Below, one piece after another: positions 48,434 through 57,335 of a stretch of 64,000 bases of DNA. Both the position numbers and the translations under genes were made by a program. This DNA comes from Rhodanobacter sp. B04. Its GTDB lineage: Bacteria > Pseudomonadota > Gammaproteobacteria > Xanthomonadales > Rhodanobacteraceae. Position 1 is the first letter of the stretch. Every line of letters begins with the position of its first letter. The DNA is taken from positions 372,001-436,000 of the forward strand of contig NZ_MUNV01000005.1 of NCBI RefSeq assembly GCF_002001125.1, written 5' to 3'. The notes under the pieces were generated by a model. It did not search any database, was not told the origin of the DNA, and worked only from the letters and a program-made list of their open reading frames with translations.

Positions 48434-49873
48434 TCAGGGAGTGACTCGTCCACGGAACTGGACCGTTTCACCGCTAGCGACCGGACGTACGCCGCTACCC
48501 AGCTGGTTATTGTACTCAAAGCAAGATTCGTCGAGAACAACGCTGCTGGCACCTCCATTCACACTCTTGCTCACGGCCAGAAAAACCGTATTTATAGGCC
48601 GACCAGCAACCAGGCGCGCACTATGTTGCACCACATTTCCCGAAATGATTACCGACTCAATATGTCCTGCAGTATTGGCCATATCCTCTGTCGGGAAGCT
48701 GATGCAGGTACCCACAATGTCGGTGAAACTGTTTCCGGCGCACACCAGCCCATTTACACCGATTACGCCGATCACACCGAGTTGTGGGTGAATGCCGCTG
48801 AACATGTTGCCAGTGATGACCGCATTGAGAGCGCTGCTGCTGCGAGCGGAGGTGGACGTGCCTAGGCGGATCGCATCACCACCTTTCCCGGCTCCGGGCG
48901 GTAACCGTTCGAAGATGCACGCCATGATTCGCGTGCCATTGAGACCATTCACCGCTACATCTGTGCGGACAGAATTCAGGAAGTGGCAGTGACTGATCGT
49001 AAGATTGTCTTCGACATCACCGACATTCTTCGGTTTTGCCGAGGATGCGATACCCCAGTAACAGTTGTCGAACTGGCAACCAATCACCTCCCAGTCGTGC
49101 ATGTTTTGCCCGACTTGATAGGCATTGTGGAATGTGATGCCCGCTGTGTTGGTGGAGTCGATGTTGCGGAACTTGCAGTCTCTGACGCTGACGTCGCGAT
49201 AGATACTCCAGTTGTGATCAGGCTCGAAGTCGATGCCACCGACTGATGCCGACAGCTTGGAGTTGCCAATATTTTGAAATATGCAGCTGTCGACGATCAG
49301 GCCGTCACAGTCGATAACCGACAAACCGTTGCGATTGTTCTTGACTGCACCGTCGAACAAGCAATCGCGCACCAGGATGCGCTGGTTGAATCGTTTGGTC
49401 GTGTTCAGTGTCCCGGAACCAACGTACATGCCATCACCACGGAAGCCATAGAACGTGACCTGCTCTACCTTCATGTCTGACGTGGCGTTAACAGCCAGTA
49501 GAAAAAAGAATGGCGAATAGCCCAATTCCGCCACACGCCCATTGAGTTTGAGCCCATGGATATGGATATTGCGCAGATTGTCTGCAGTGTTTTCGGTACC
49601 CCCATCACGTACATGGGTAGCCAGCAGAAATTGGCATGCGGTCGTCGCGTCATACACCCTCAGTTCGCTGGATGGACCCGCACCATAGAATTCGATGCCG
49701 GATTTCAGGTTCAGCTGCTTGGTGAGATATACCCCAGGCGGTACATACACACGATCCCCCGTGTCGATTGCCTTCTGGATGCCGGCGGTGCAGTCGTAAT
49801 TACTGGTACCAGCATGGATGGCGGCATGCTCAGCCACCGGCAAAAAATCGAGCACGCTCACTTGCTTCGTCAC
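48434..49873 (-). CDS. Right-handed beta-helix protein, pectate-lyase/tailspike-like
   Basis: 479 residues. The N-terminus (VSVLDFLPVAEHAAIHAGTS then CTAGIQKAIDTGDRVYVPPG and YLTKQLNLKSGIEFYGAG) matches the start of the pectate-lyase-3/tailspike beta-helix superfamily. The rest is repeated short strands with VRDC, IVDSCIF, VIGCQFDNC and ISHCHFLN-type turns, as in parallel beta-helix coils. No signal peptide or membrane segment is visible. GTG at 49873 follows GGAG. Candidate roles are a polysaccharide lyase, hydrolase or C5-epimerase acting on the glycan made by this locus, or a phage-derived depolymerase. The catalytic residues are not identifiable by eye. Confidence 0.75.
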   Translation of the reverse strand: MTKQVSVLDFLPVAEHAAIHAGTSNYDCTAGIQKAIDTGDRVYVPPGVYLTKQLNLKSGIEFYGAGPSSELRVYDATTACQFLLATHVRDGGTENTADNLRNIHIHGLKLNGRVAELGYSPFFFLLAVNATSDMKVEQVTFYGFRGDGMYVGSGTLNTTKRFNQRILVRDCLFDGAVKNNRNGLSVIDCDGLIVDSCIFQNIGNSKLSASVGGIDFEPDHNWSIYRDVSVRDCKFRNIDSTNTAGITFHNAYQVGQNMHDWEVIGCQFDNCYWGIASSAKPKNVGDVEDNLTISHCHFLNSVRTDVAVNGLNGTRIMACIFERLPPGAGKGGDAIRLGTSTSARSSSALNAVITGNMFSGIHPQLGVIGVIGVNGLVCAGNSFTDIVGTCISFPTEDMANTAGHIESVIISGNVVQHSARLVAGRPINTVFLAVSKSVNGGASSVVLDESCFEYNNQLGSGVRPVASGETVQFRGRVTP

Positions 49874-49936
49874 GATGCTTACTCCGGTTCTGATGCTGAC
49901 CGATACACTGCCTGCAATCGCCGGCGTATTGGTGGT

Positions 49937-50539
49937 TCATTCTGCCGCATCGATAGTCATTGACAACCGCTGGCTATAAATCGTCGATGCTTCGTTCTGA
50001 TGGACCTCGATCTCCGCAATCGGCAGTGCACCCATGCGCCGATAGAACCTGTGTGCCGGCGCCAATGCCGTGCCCACTATGATCTTGAACTCATCGATAC
50101 CTTGGCGGCTGAAAATTTCTGTCAGCTTTCGATAGAGTGTTTCGGCGTGCTGCTGGCCCCGATAGGCCGGATCCACCGCGATGCTCAACAGCTCGGCACG
50201 TGGCAGGTGCACCGACCGATCATTTCTGTGGCTATAACGCAGTATCTCAAGCATTCGTCTAACCCGGCGCAGCGAGAACAGCGAGGGCAGTAACGCGAGC
50301 ATCACCCGTGGAGCATGACGCAACATCCGGCGATAGATCGGCCTCATGCCGCTGCCACCGGCAACAAAACCGATCACACGATCATCACGCTCAATAACCA
50401 GCAACACGCTTTCCTCGCCCTCGTCGATCGCCTGATACATCAGCGACACGAAGCGCACACCAAGCAGCGACAAGAAACCCTGATCAATGTTCGCGACATG
50501 CAGGGCCGCGACTTGACGATACAGTTCACGCTTGCTCAT
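49937..50539 (-). CDS. GNAT-family N-acetyltransferase
   Basis: 200 residues. VLLVIERDDRVIGFVAG is the central beta-strand pair, LLSIAVDPAYRGQQHAETLYRKL the acetyl-CoA pyrophosphate-binding motif A (Q/RxxGxG/A variant, here RGQQHA), and FKIIVGTALAPAHRFYRRMG the C-terminal motif B. It lies just after a PglC-like sugar transferase and belongs to the dehydratase-aminotransferase-transferase set. It may acetylate the 4-amino group of a nucleotide-activated diamino sugar, as the GNAT enzymes WecD and PseH do in other pathways. A GTG at 50554 is an alternative start. Confidence 0.82.
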   Translation of the reverse strand: MSKRELYRQVAALHVANIDQGFLSLLGVRFVSLMYQAIDEGEESVLLVIERDDRVIGFVAGGSGMRPIYRRMLRHAPRVMLALLPSLFSLRRVRRMLEILRYSHRNDRSVHLPRAELLSIAVDPAYRGQQHAETLYRKLTEIFSRQGIDEFKIIVGTALAPAHRFYRRMGALPIAEIEVHQNEASTIYSQRLSMTIDAAE

Positions 50540-50555
50540 GGCATGCGTGTTCACA

Positions 50556-51233
50556 TCACGTACCAAGCACTTCAGCCAACCCAGCGGGTGGGCGAGGCAA
50601 GTTATCGAAGGCTTGCCAGACAATCGACGACCTCGGGGAGATCACGACCCAGGCGGTTATTACGATCAGCATGAAGTAGCTGCGCAGCCCCTGATTGGCC
50701 ACATACCACTCTTCAAGCACCCCCTTATACGGGGCAATCACTTCATCGTAATAGCGCTCTTGCTCGACATGACCATGCATCAGATTTTCCTCGTCGCGAA
50801 ACACGATCGACCCGATGCCGGACAGGCCCGGCCGCACCTTGATGACCTGCTCCTGTACCGCCTCGGAAAATGCATCGAAGCAGCGCTGGGTCTGCGGGCG
50901 CGGCCCGATGATGCTCATGTCGCCCTTGAGGATATTGATCAGCTGCGGCAGCTCGTTGAGTTTCGTCTTGCGCAGGAACCTGCCTATGGGCAGTACACGT
51001 GGATCGTCCTTCACGGTGACCGTACCGGTGGCGAGGTTCGGGCTGTTCTTCAGCATGGTTGCCAACTTGAGCAGCCCGAACAGTTTGCCACTACGACCAA
51101 CCCGTTGCTGCACGTAAAAGATCTCGCCTTCACCGCTAAGGCGCAGGATGATCAATACTGGGATCAACAGCGGCGAGAGCACCAGCAACGCAAGCAGGGA
51201 TAAAGCTATGTCGAAGAAACGTTGCATGCTCAC
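50556..51233 (-). CDS. Initiating sugar-1-phosphate transferase, PglC/WcaJ C-terminal type
   Basis: 225 residues. One N-terminal hydrophobic re-entrant segment (LSLLALLVLSPLLIPVLIIL) is followed by the catalytic domain of bacterial sugar transferases: VQQRVGRSGKLFGLLKLATM, PRVLPIGRFLRKTKLNELPQ, GDMSIIGPRP and VRPGLSGIGSI. It moves a phospho-sugar from UDP-sugar to undecaprenyl phosphate. The atypical tail (YFMLIVITAWVVI) adds a further hydrophobic stretch. ATGA overlap with the dehydratase suggests it uses that pathway's product. Confidence 0.9.
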   Translation of the reverse strand: MSMQRFFDIALSLLALLVLSPLLIPVLIILRLSGEGEIFYVQQRVGRSGKLFGLLKLATMLKNSPNLATGTVTVKDDPRVLPIGRFLRKTKLNELPQLINILKGDMSIIGPRPQTQRCFDAFSEAVQEQVIKVRPGLSGIGSIVFRDEENLMHGHVEQERYYDEVIAPYKGVLEEWYVANQGLRSYFMLIVITAWVVISPRSSIVWQAFDNLPRPPAGLAEVLGT

Positions 51234-52417
51234 ATCCTGCTGTCGAGGTACTTGCCGGTTTCCTTGTGCGCGAAATCCGGAATCATGTGATTGAAGAGAT
51301 CGACAATCTCACGCTTGTCCCAGCTTGCGCCTGAACGGATCGAGCTGATCGTGATGAGAAAGTGCTCCAGCCGTGCCTCGTCGTATACCGGTTCGTTCTT
51401 GATCACACCGATACTTTCAAAGCGTGCCATGTCCAGAGTTTCGGCATGGGTGAAGAATTCCTCGAAGTCCTTTTCGCCGGTAGTGTCGCTGGCGAAAAAA
51501 TAGCAAGGCCACTTGCGTTGCGCGATGAGTTCGCCGGTACGCAAACGTGCCTCGTCCTCGCTGGCACATTCATAAGCCTCATAACCGAGGTTTTGCAGAT
51601 AGCGTACCGCGATGTCGGAGAAACGGGTGAGGTGCAGATGCTCGCTGAGCTTGGGAAAGAAAATGTCGCGGTTGTCACCGAGCAGGCACGACAGAAGGCA
51701 TAGCTCACCGGATTCCTGTGGCGTGACGAAGTAGCGACGCACATCGTTCGGCGCGGAGATCGGCTGACGTTTGGCAAAGCGCTGGTTGAAGCCGTGCAGC
51801 AAGGAGCCGTCAGAAAACGCCACGTTGGCGAAGCGCGCGGTGGAGATCGGCAATTGTGCGCTCGCGCGCATCAGGAACATTTCCATGATGCGCTTGCTCG
51901 CGCCCATCATGTTGACCGGGTTTGCTGCCTTGTCGGTGGACACGCAGAAATATTTCCTGGCTCCGTGTTCGTGCGCCTGCTTTATCGTGCGGATCGTGTT
52001 GAGCACGTTTACCTCGATCAACCGCATCAGGGTGAACGGGTCCTTCTCGCTGCGCACATGCTTGAGTGCAGAGAGGTTGAGCACATAGTCGTAACCACCC
52101 TCGCTGCGCATCAACGCATCGAACTCCCGGCCACCACAGTCGATCGCGAAAGTGCGGAAATCGCCGTCGATATAGCCAAGCGTGCTGCGAATGTCGCGTA
52201 CCAGCTCGACCATGTTGTTCTCGCTGATATCCACCACGTGCAGCGCCCGCGGTTTTCGCTTGAAGATTTCGCGCGTTACCGCCTGTCCGATTGAGCCAGC
52301 GCCACCGATCACCAGGAAGCGCCCTGCAGCCACCTTTTCTGACAGCAACTTTTCCTCTCGCTGCACGTCCAGATCGAATAGCTGGCGCTCACGACCGATC
52401 ATCTCAAGCAGATTCAT
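51230..52417 (-). CDS. NDP-sugar 4,6-dehydratase, C5-retaining type (PglF/WbpM/LegB-like)
   Basis: 395 residues. The NAD loop is FLVIGGAGSIGQAVTREIF. SALKHVRSEKDP and STDKAANPVNMMGASKR are CapD/polysaccharide-biosynthesis-2 motifs. In the last one Met occupies the position of the usual catalytic Tyr (MGASK, near residue 172), as in the PglF/WbpM group that keeps configuration at C5. The expected product from UDP-GlcNAc is UDP-2-acetamido-2,6-dideoxy-alpha-D-xylo-hexos-4-ulose, the substrate for the neighbouring aminotransferase. Start overlaps that gene's stop by 4 bases. Confidence 0.85.
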   Translation of the reverse strand: MNLLEMIGRERQLFDLDVQREEKLLSEKVAAGRFLVIGGAGSIGQAVTREIFKRKPRALHVVDISENNMVELVRDIRSTLGYIDGDFRTFAIDCGGREFDALMRSEGGYDYVLNLSALKHVRSEKDPFTLMRLIEVNVLNTIRTIKQAHEHGARKYFCVSTDKAANPVNMMGASKRIMEMFLMRASAQLPISTARFANVAFSDGSLLHGFNQRFAKRQPISAPNDVRRYFVTPQESGELCLLSCLLGDNRDIFFPKLSEHLHLTRFSDIAVRYLQNLGYEAYECASEDEARLRTGELIAQRKWPCYFFASDTTGEKDFEEFFTHAETLDMARFESIGVIKNEPVYDEARLEHFLITISSIRSGASWDKREIVDLFNHMIPDFAHKETGKYLDSRM

Positions 52418-53601
52418 GGATTCACCACCTTCAAAGCATGATCGGGGACACTGGATGGAATATTGACGACGCGATCCTCCAGCCAGCGCGAATTTTCCAG
52501 ACCATCATGCTCGCAGTCACTGAACATGGGCAGCCGCGTCATCAGCCGCCAGATCGGCCGGACCATCACACCGCGGCTGTTGCTGTATTCGAGAAACGCC
52601 TCACGCTCGGCCAGCGAATCTAGCACGAGTGCATTGAGCCAGTAGTTGGAAATAGCACCAACAGGCGAGTGCACAAAGTGCATGCCCTGTCCTGCGAAGA
52701 ATGCCGCGTAACGAGCGGCAACGGCCGCTTTGATTTCGAGAAATTCCGGCAACCGCTCCATCTGCGCGCAGCCGAGCGCAGCATTCAAGTTCGGCAGACG
52801 ATAGTTGTAGCCAGTCTCGTCGTGCACGAACTCATACGGATGCGGCACCTTCGCGGTAGTGGTGATGTGCTTTGCGCGCTTTGCCAGTTCGCTATCGTCC
52901 GTGAGGATCATGCCGCCAGCACCGGTAGTGATCACCTTGTTGCCATTGAAGCTCAGCGTTGCCAGCTTGCCGAAAGTGCCGGTATGACGGCCATCGCGGT
53001 AGCTTCCAAGCGACTCGGCAGCGTCTTCGATCACAGGGATGCCGTATTCGTCGCATAGCGCAACGATCTCCTGGATCCGGCACGGATGGCCAAACGTATG
53101 CATCGGCACGCAGGCGGCGATCCGACGACCAGTCGCCATGTTGAATGCATTGCCATCGCGACGAACGACCTTCGTGGCCAGAAACGCTCGTAGAGCATCC
53201 GGACTCAGGCCCATCGTCTCTCGATCCACATCGACGAACACGGGATGCGCACCGCAGTACGCAATCGCGTTGCAGGTCGCGATGAAGGTCAATGCCTGGG
53301 TAATGACCTCACTATCGCGATCCACCCCGGTCAGTTGCATTGCCACATGCAATGCCGCGGTGCCATTGACAGTGGCAATGGCATGCTTTGCGCCGGTGAA
53401 TGTGGCAAGTTGCTGCTCGAATTCCACCACCTTCTTGCCGACTGAGGATACGAAGTTCGATTCGATGCAATCTAAAAGGTACCGCTTCTCGTTACCTTCG
53501 AACACTGGCCGATGCAGCGGAATCGGCCCATCGCCATAAATGCTCCGCACGACGCCAAGCACCGCGTCAAAACGGGCGTCTGTTTCCTGTATTGCCTGCA
53601 T
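52414..53601 (-). CDS. PLP aminotransferase, LegC/PglE-like
   Basis: 395 residues. HRPVFEGNEKRYLLDCIESN then FVSSVGKKVVEFEQ is typical of the LegC family of DegT/DnrJ/EryC1 aminotransferases. IEDAAESLGS holds the PLP-ring Asp and LSFNGNKVITTGAGG the Schiff-base Lys near residue 219. It is predicted to aminate C4 of the keto sugar made by the adjacent dehydratase. The ATG at 53601 follows GAGGAA. The complete legionaminic acid set is not present, so a bacillosamine-like sugar is more likely. Confidence 0.87.
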   Translation of the reverse strand: MQAIQETDARFDAVLGVVRSIYGDGPIPLHRPVFEGNEKRYLLDCIESNFVSSVGKKVVEFEQQLATFTGAKHAIATVNGTAALHVAMQLTGVDRDSEVITQALTFIATCNAIAYCGAHPVFVDVDRETMGLSPDALRAFLATKVVRRDGNAFNMATGRRIAACVPMHTFGHPCRIQEIVALCDEYGIPVIEDAAESLGSYRDGRHTGTFGKLATLSFNGNKVITTGAGGMILTDDSELAKRAKHITTTAKVPHPYEFVHDETGYNYRLPNLNAALGCAQMERLPEFLEIKAAVAARYAAFFAGQGMHFVHSPVGAISNYWLNALVLDSLAEREAFLEYSNSRGVMVRPIWRLMTRLPMFSDCEHDGLENSRWLEDRVVNIPSSVPDHALKVVNP

Positions 53602-53624
53602 ATTTTTTCCTCGCAACTGGCTGC

Positions 53625-54755
53625 TCAAGCGATACCCATCTGCACGAGCATTGATTGATTGACCTTGTGCACGTCATATTTGTATTCGGCAATTTCACGC
53701 GAGCGCCGACCCATGCGCTCTATCAACGCAGGTTCGTCGATGAGGCGGCGCATCGTTGCCACCAGCGCATCTACCGATTTCACCGGCACCAGAAAACCGT
53801 TGTCGCCATCGGTCACTGTCTCGCGACAACCTGGAGCATCCGTGGTAATCACCGCGCGGCCCATCGCCATCGCTTCCAGAACGGTGCGCGGTGTGCCCTC
53901 GCGGTACGAGGGCAGTACATACACACTGCATGCAGCAATGGCTGGCCGTACGTCACTCAGGCGCCCAGCGAACTCGAGCGTGCCTTCAGCTATCCATTGG
54001 GCAAGTTCCTGCTGCGTAATCGCGTCCGGGTTCTCATCGATCCATCCGACCAGTGTAAAACGCACCTGCGGATGCATTGCGTGGATGCGTCGCGCAGCCT
54101 CGACGTATTCGCGCACACCCTTGTCGCCGAGCAGGCGTCCGATGAGCAGAAAGCTCGGCGATGTAGGCAGCGGCGTCACGTTGTACGCTGCCACGTCGAC
54201 GCCGGAGCCATTGACCACGAACGATGGCGTTGTCGATGGCAAGATACCGAGTTTTCGAAATAGAGCTTCGTCGTCCGGATTCTGAAACAACACCTTGTGC
54301 ACACCTCCCAATGCCAGCCTGTACAGGCGCTGCGCCAGGGAACGCAACAGACCACGCCGGCTCCTGTCGCTTGAGTCATTGCCAGTGAATGCATAACCCA
54401 GCCCGGTGATCAGCGCGTAACGTCGCGGCACGCGAGCCAACCGTGCCGCAAGCGAGCCATAGATTACCGGCTTGATCGTGTAGGCCAGAGCGATGTCGGG
54501 GCCTATCGTGCGCATCAACCTCTTCAGATGGAATAGCGTACGCAAGTCTGCCAATGGATTCATGCCGGTGCGCTGCAATGGGATGTCGTGCACCATGACG
54601 CCTCGTGCCTGCAACTGCGTACGCATCATCGAACCTTGCGCCAGATCCGGGGCTGCCACATGCACGACGAGGCCGCGCGCCTGCAGTGCATCGATCAGTG
54701 GTCCGCGAAAATGCAGGACCGAGTCGGCGAAGCTGGCGATTAAAAGAAAGGTCAT
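53625..54755 (-). CDS. Family 4 glycosyltransferase, PglA-like
   Basis: 376 residues, two GT-B Rossmann domains. The N-terminal FADSVLHFRGPLIDALQARG, central AYTIKPVIYGSLAARLARVP and C-terminal VLPSYREGTPRTVLEAMAMG (EX7E motif) resemble PglA, which adds GalNAc to undecaprenyl-linked diacetylbacillosamine. With the preceding dehydratase, aminotransferase and sugar transferase it completes a PglF-E-C-A-like set. Donor specificity is inferred from context only. Confidence 0.85.
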   Translation of the reverse strand: MTFLLIASFADSVLHFRGPLIDALQARGLVVHVAAPDLAQGSMMRTQLQARGVMVHDIPLQRTGMNPLADLRTLFHLKRLMRTIGPDIALAYTIKPVIYGSLAARLARVPRRYALITGLGYAFTGNDSSDRSRRGLLRSLAQRLYRLALGGVHKVLFQNPDDEALFRKLGILPSTTPSFVVNGSGVDVAAYNVTPLPTSPSFLLIGRLLGDKGVREYVEAARRIHAMHPQVRFTLVGWIDENPDAITQQELAQWIAEGTLEFAGRLSDVRPAIAACSVYVLPSYREGTPRTVLEAMAMGRAVITTDAPGCRETVTDGDNGFLVPVKSVDALVATMRRLIDEPALIERMGRRSREIAEYKYDVHKVNQSMLVQMGIA

Positions 54756-54819
54756 TCAAGCGAGCTCTGGAAACCATTGCGTTATGCGCCCATCTCCCAT
54801 GGCGCCTGGTCCAATTCTG

Positions 54820-55938
54820 TCATGCCATAGCGGCACCATCGCGTCGCGATACTCCACCGATACCCACACTGCGCAGCACTTCTGCCAGTCGTGGAGCCTG
54901 TACCTCAAGGCAATATTCGTGCTCGACCCGCTCACGTCCGGAGCGACCCATGCGCCGGCGCAAGGAGACATCCAGTACCAGTCGAGCCAGGCTCTCTTGC
55001 CAGGCAATAGTGTCCGCAGCCAGAAAACCGCTGGTGCCGTGCTGCACGATGTCCGTATTGACTCCCACTGGCGATGCCACGACAGGTAATCCGCAGGCCA
55101 TGTATTGGATCAGCTTGTAGCCGCACTTGCCTCGCTCCCACGGACCATCAATCAGCGGCATGACACCGATATCCATGCGGGCGATGCTGGCCGCCTCACT
55201 TGCTTCACTCCAGGGCACAATCTCGATGGGTATTCCCGCCAGCTGCTCGCCCATCTGCGCACTGGCACCGACCAGCAGCAATCGCGCATCATGCTTTGCG
55301 CATACCTGCCGCAGTGCATCGCGGATATCAAGCAGGTACTTCTGCGTGCTCGGTGAACCAATCCAGCCGATCACAGGCTGCGCCCGCTCCCCATGTGTCA
55401 CTACCGCATAACGTCGGTGATCTACCACCGTGGGGATGATCTCGACCCGTTTCGCGCCCGCTTGGGTAGCGCGTGCAGCGAGATAACCGTTACCGGCGAT
55501 CACGCAGGCTGCGTGCTGCATGACTTTGTCGATCTTGCGACCGAGTGCGTACCTGACCAGCGGATTTCGTGCCATATCGTAGTTGTGGAATAGCGCATCG
55601 TCGTAGTCAGCCACGTATGGCGTAGCCGTTCGACGAAGCATTGATTCGAACCAATATGGCAATTTCGGGAAAAGCTCACCCTCAAGCCACACCACATCGT
55701 ACTCATCCTTGCGGGAAAGTTGCACGATGCGCTGCCAATAGCTCCTCCAGACCTGTTTGCCAAGCGCAAGCAGGTTGCCGCCGTAGCGAGCTTTCAGATA
55801 GGCATCCGAAAAACGCTCGCGCACTTGCACTTCGATACCTTGCTGCTCAAGTACCGGCACGTACTGCAGGCTGCGCAGGCGTGAACTCGCGCCCATACGC
55901 GAATACTTCGAGTACAGGGTTACCTTGAGCTGCTTCAT
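54820..55938 (-). CDS. Family 4-like glycosyltransferase
   Basis: 372 residues. TLYSKYSRMGASSRLRSLQY is the acceptor-side N-terminus, WIGSPSTQKYLLDIRDALRQ the inter-domain start of the donor domain, and GKCGYKLIQYMACGLPVVAS the nucleotide-sugar site. ATG at 55938 overlaps the stop of the Wzy-like gene by 4 bases, so the two are translationally coupled. Longer upstream frames are shadows of the polymerase gene. Sugar specificity is unknown. Confidence 0.83.
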   Translation of the reverse strand: MKQLKVTLYSKYSRMGASSRLRSLQYVPVLEQQGIEVQVRERFSDAYLKARYGGNLLALGKQVWRSYWQRIVQLSRKDEYDVVWLEGELFPKLPYWFESMLRRTATPYVADYDDALFHNYDMARNPLVRYALGRKIDKVMQHAACVIAGNGYLAARATQAGAKRVEIIPTVVDHRRYAVVTHGERAQPVIGWIGSPSTQKYLLDIRDALRQVCAKHDARLLLVGASAQMGEQLAGIPIEIVPWSEASEAASIARMDIGVMPLIDGPWERGKCGYKLIQYMACGLPVVASPVGVNTDIVQHGTSGFLAADTIAWQESLARLVLDVSLRRRMGRSGRERVEHEYCLEVQAPRLAEVLRSVGIGGVSRRDGAAMA

Positions 55939-57263
55939 TTCGGAGCCGACATCCGTGCGGCCGAATGTTCCACAAAGAAACCCACCACAGGGAGTACGTA
56001 CATCCACTGAAATGCGAAAGCTTCGATATATGGATTCGTGCTGGACGCAATGAATGCGCAGATGAAGCCACAGAACATAAACTTCATGCCTGGCGTGAGA
56101 CGACGCTGTAGCGCGATCTTCAGCACCTTGGCGATATACACGAAAAACAACGCGGCATATACGAGGGCACCAAGGATGCCAACTCGTAGCACAGTCGCCA
56201 ACCATACCAGTTCGTAGCGCCACGGATAATCCGAGCTACGAATGAAAGACACGCCGATGCCGTGTCCGACGCCCATCCCACCGCTATTCAGGATACCTTC
56301 GTAAAGAGCATGCGCCTGCCCTACACGTTCGTCGCCACCACCAGACGCAACCTTATTCGCGACGCCACCAAGAATAAGCGACAGATTGATCTTGGTGAAC
56401 TGACTGAGCGCCAGCATGACCAGGATGACTGCAAAAGCCACCGGCAAGCCGTATTTCATGACCTGTGTAATCACCGATCGACGCCCCTGACTGCCGATTG
56501 TGCGCGGCGTGAGTACCATGCCCAACAGCAATCCAAGCGGCACTGACAAGATGAGCGCCGCACGCCCCGACGTGATCGCACATACAAGCAACGATGCCAG
56601 CAGAACCAGCCGCAGCAACCTGTTGCGGATCAGTTCTGGCGAACTGAAAAATCCACCGCATAGGAAGATCAACGATCCATAGACATGCATTACTGCACCG
56701 GCATAGCCGTCTTTCGTATTTACATTCGCCGATTCTGTAAAGAACGAAACCGCATCTGCTCCACGGGTGTTATACAGATAGAAGTACATCGCCACGCTGC
56801 AACAACACAAGATGGCCAGCCAGACAAGCCATTCGACCAGCCGATCCTCACCCAGCTGATTGAATAGCCGCGCAGCAATGACGATCCACAGAAATGGCGA
56901 GACAAGGTAAATCGCCGGAATCTGTACCGCGGCCATCAACGGCGCTGCGCTCAAGAAGCCCACGGCCATGAAGAGAACCGTCACCGTCGCCGAACACGTA
57001 TAGAAAATGAAGACCGTCTTTAGCCCGCGCACCATCCTGAAGCCGGGCAGGCACAGTAGAAAGCAGATTGCCAGCATGACGGCAGTGGGTATCTGCAGCG
57101 AATTCGGAATGACCACCGACAGGAACAGCAATAGCATGGCGGCGCCAACGAACATGCTGCCTTGAGTCAACACGCGTTGCCACGGGCTACTCGACCGCGG
57201 CACGTGCCCTTGCCGTGACATGACACGTCCGGCGGGCGCCGGCAAACCCACGTCAGTGGTCAT
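55935..57263 (-). CDS. O-antigen polymerase/ligase-like membrane protein (candidate Wzy)
   Basis: 442 residues with about eleven or twelve hydrophobic segments and a large periplasmic loop between late helices (VASGGGDERVGQAHALYEGI, then GVGHGIGVSF) typical of the Wzy_C/O-antigen ligase superfamily. Placement amid glycosyltransferases and a Wzx flippase favours polymerase. ATG at 57263 has GGGGGAG upstream; earlier in-frame ATGs lack such a site. Confidence 0.8.
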   Translation of the reverse strand: MTTDVGLPAPAGRVMSRQGHVPRSSSPWQRVLTQGSMFVGAAMLLLFLSVVIPNSLQIPTAVMLAICFLLCLPGFRMVRGLKTVFIFYTCSATVTVLFMAVGFLSAAPLMAAVQIPAIYLVSPFLWIVIAARLFNQLGEDRLVEWLVWLAILCCCSVAMYFYLYNTRGADAVSFFTESANVNTKDGYAGAVMHVYGSLIFLCGGFFSSPELIRNRLLRLVLLASLLVCAITSGRAALILSVPLGLLLGMVLTPRTIGSQGRRSVITQVMKYGLPVAFAVILVMLALSQFTKINLSLILGGVANKVASGGGDERVGQAHALYEGILNSGGMGVGHGIGVSFIRSSDYPWRYELVWLATVLRVGILGALVYAALFFVYIAKVLKIALQRRLTPGMKFMFCGFICAFIASSTNPYIEAFAFQWMYVLPVVGFFVEHSAARMSAPK

Positions 57264-57335
57264 ATCGCTCCCCCGCATCGTCTCGCCCGACGGAAATCGT
57301 CGAGCGTTGTGTCCGACATACAAGCTCGCGACGCA

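Noticed and set aside
52414-53601. Complete legionaminic acid pathway
   Set aside because: Only LegB/LegC-like enzymes are present; synthase, hydrolysing epimerase and CMP-transferase genes are not in the window, so a bacillosamine-like sugar is favoured.
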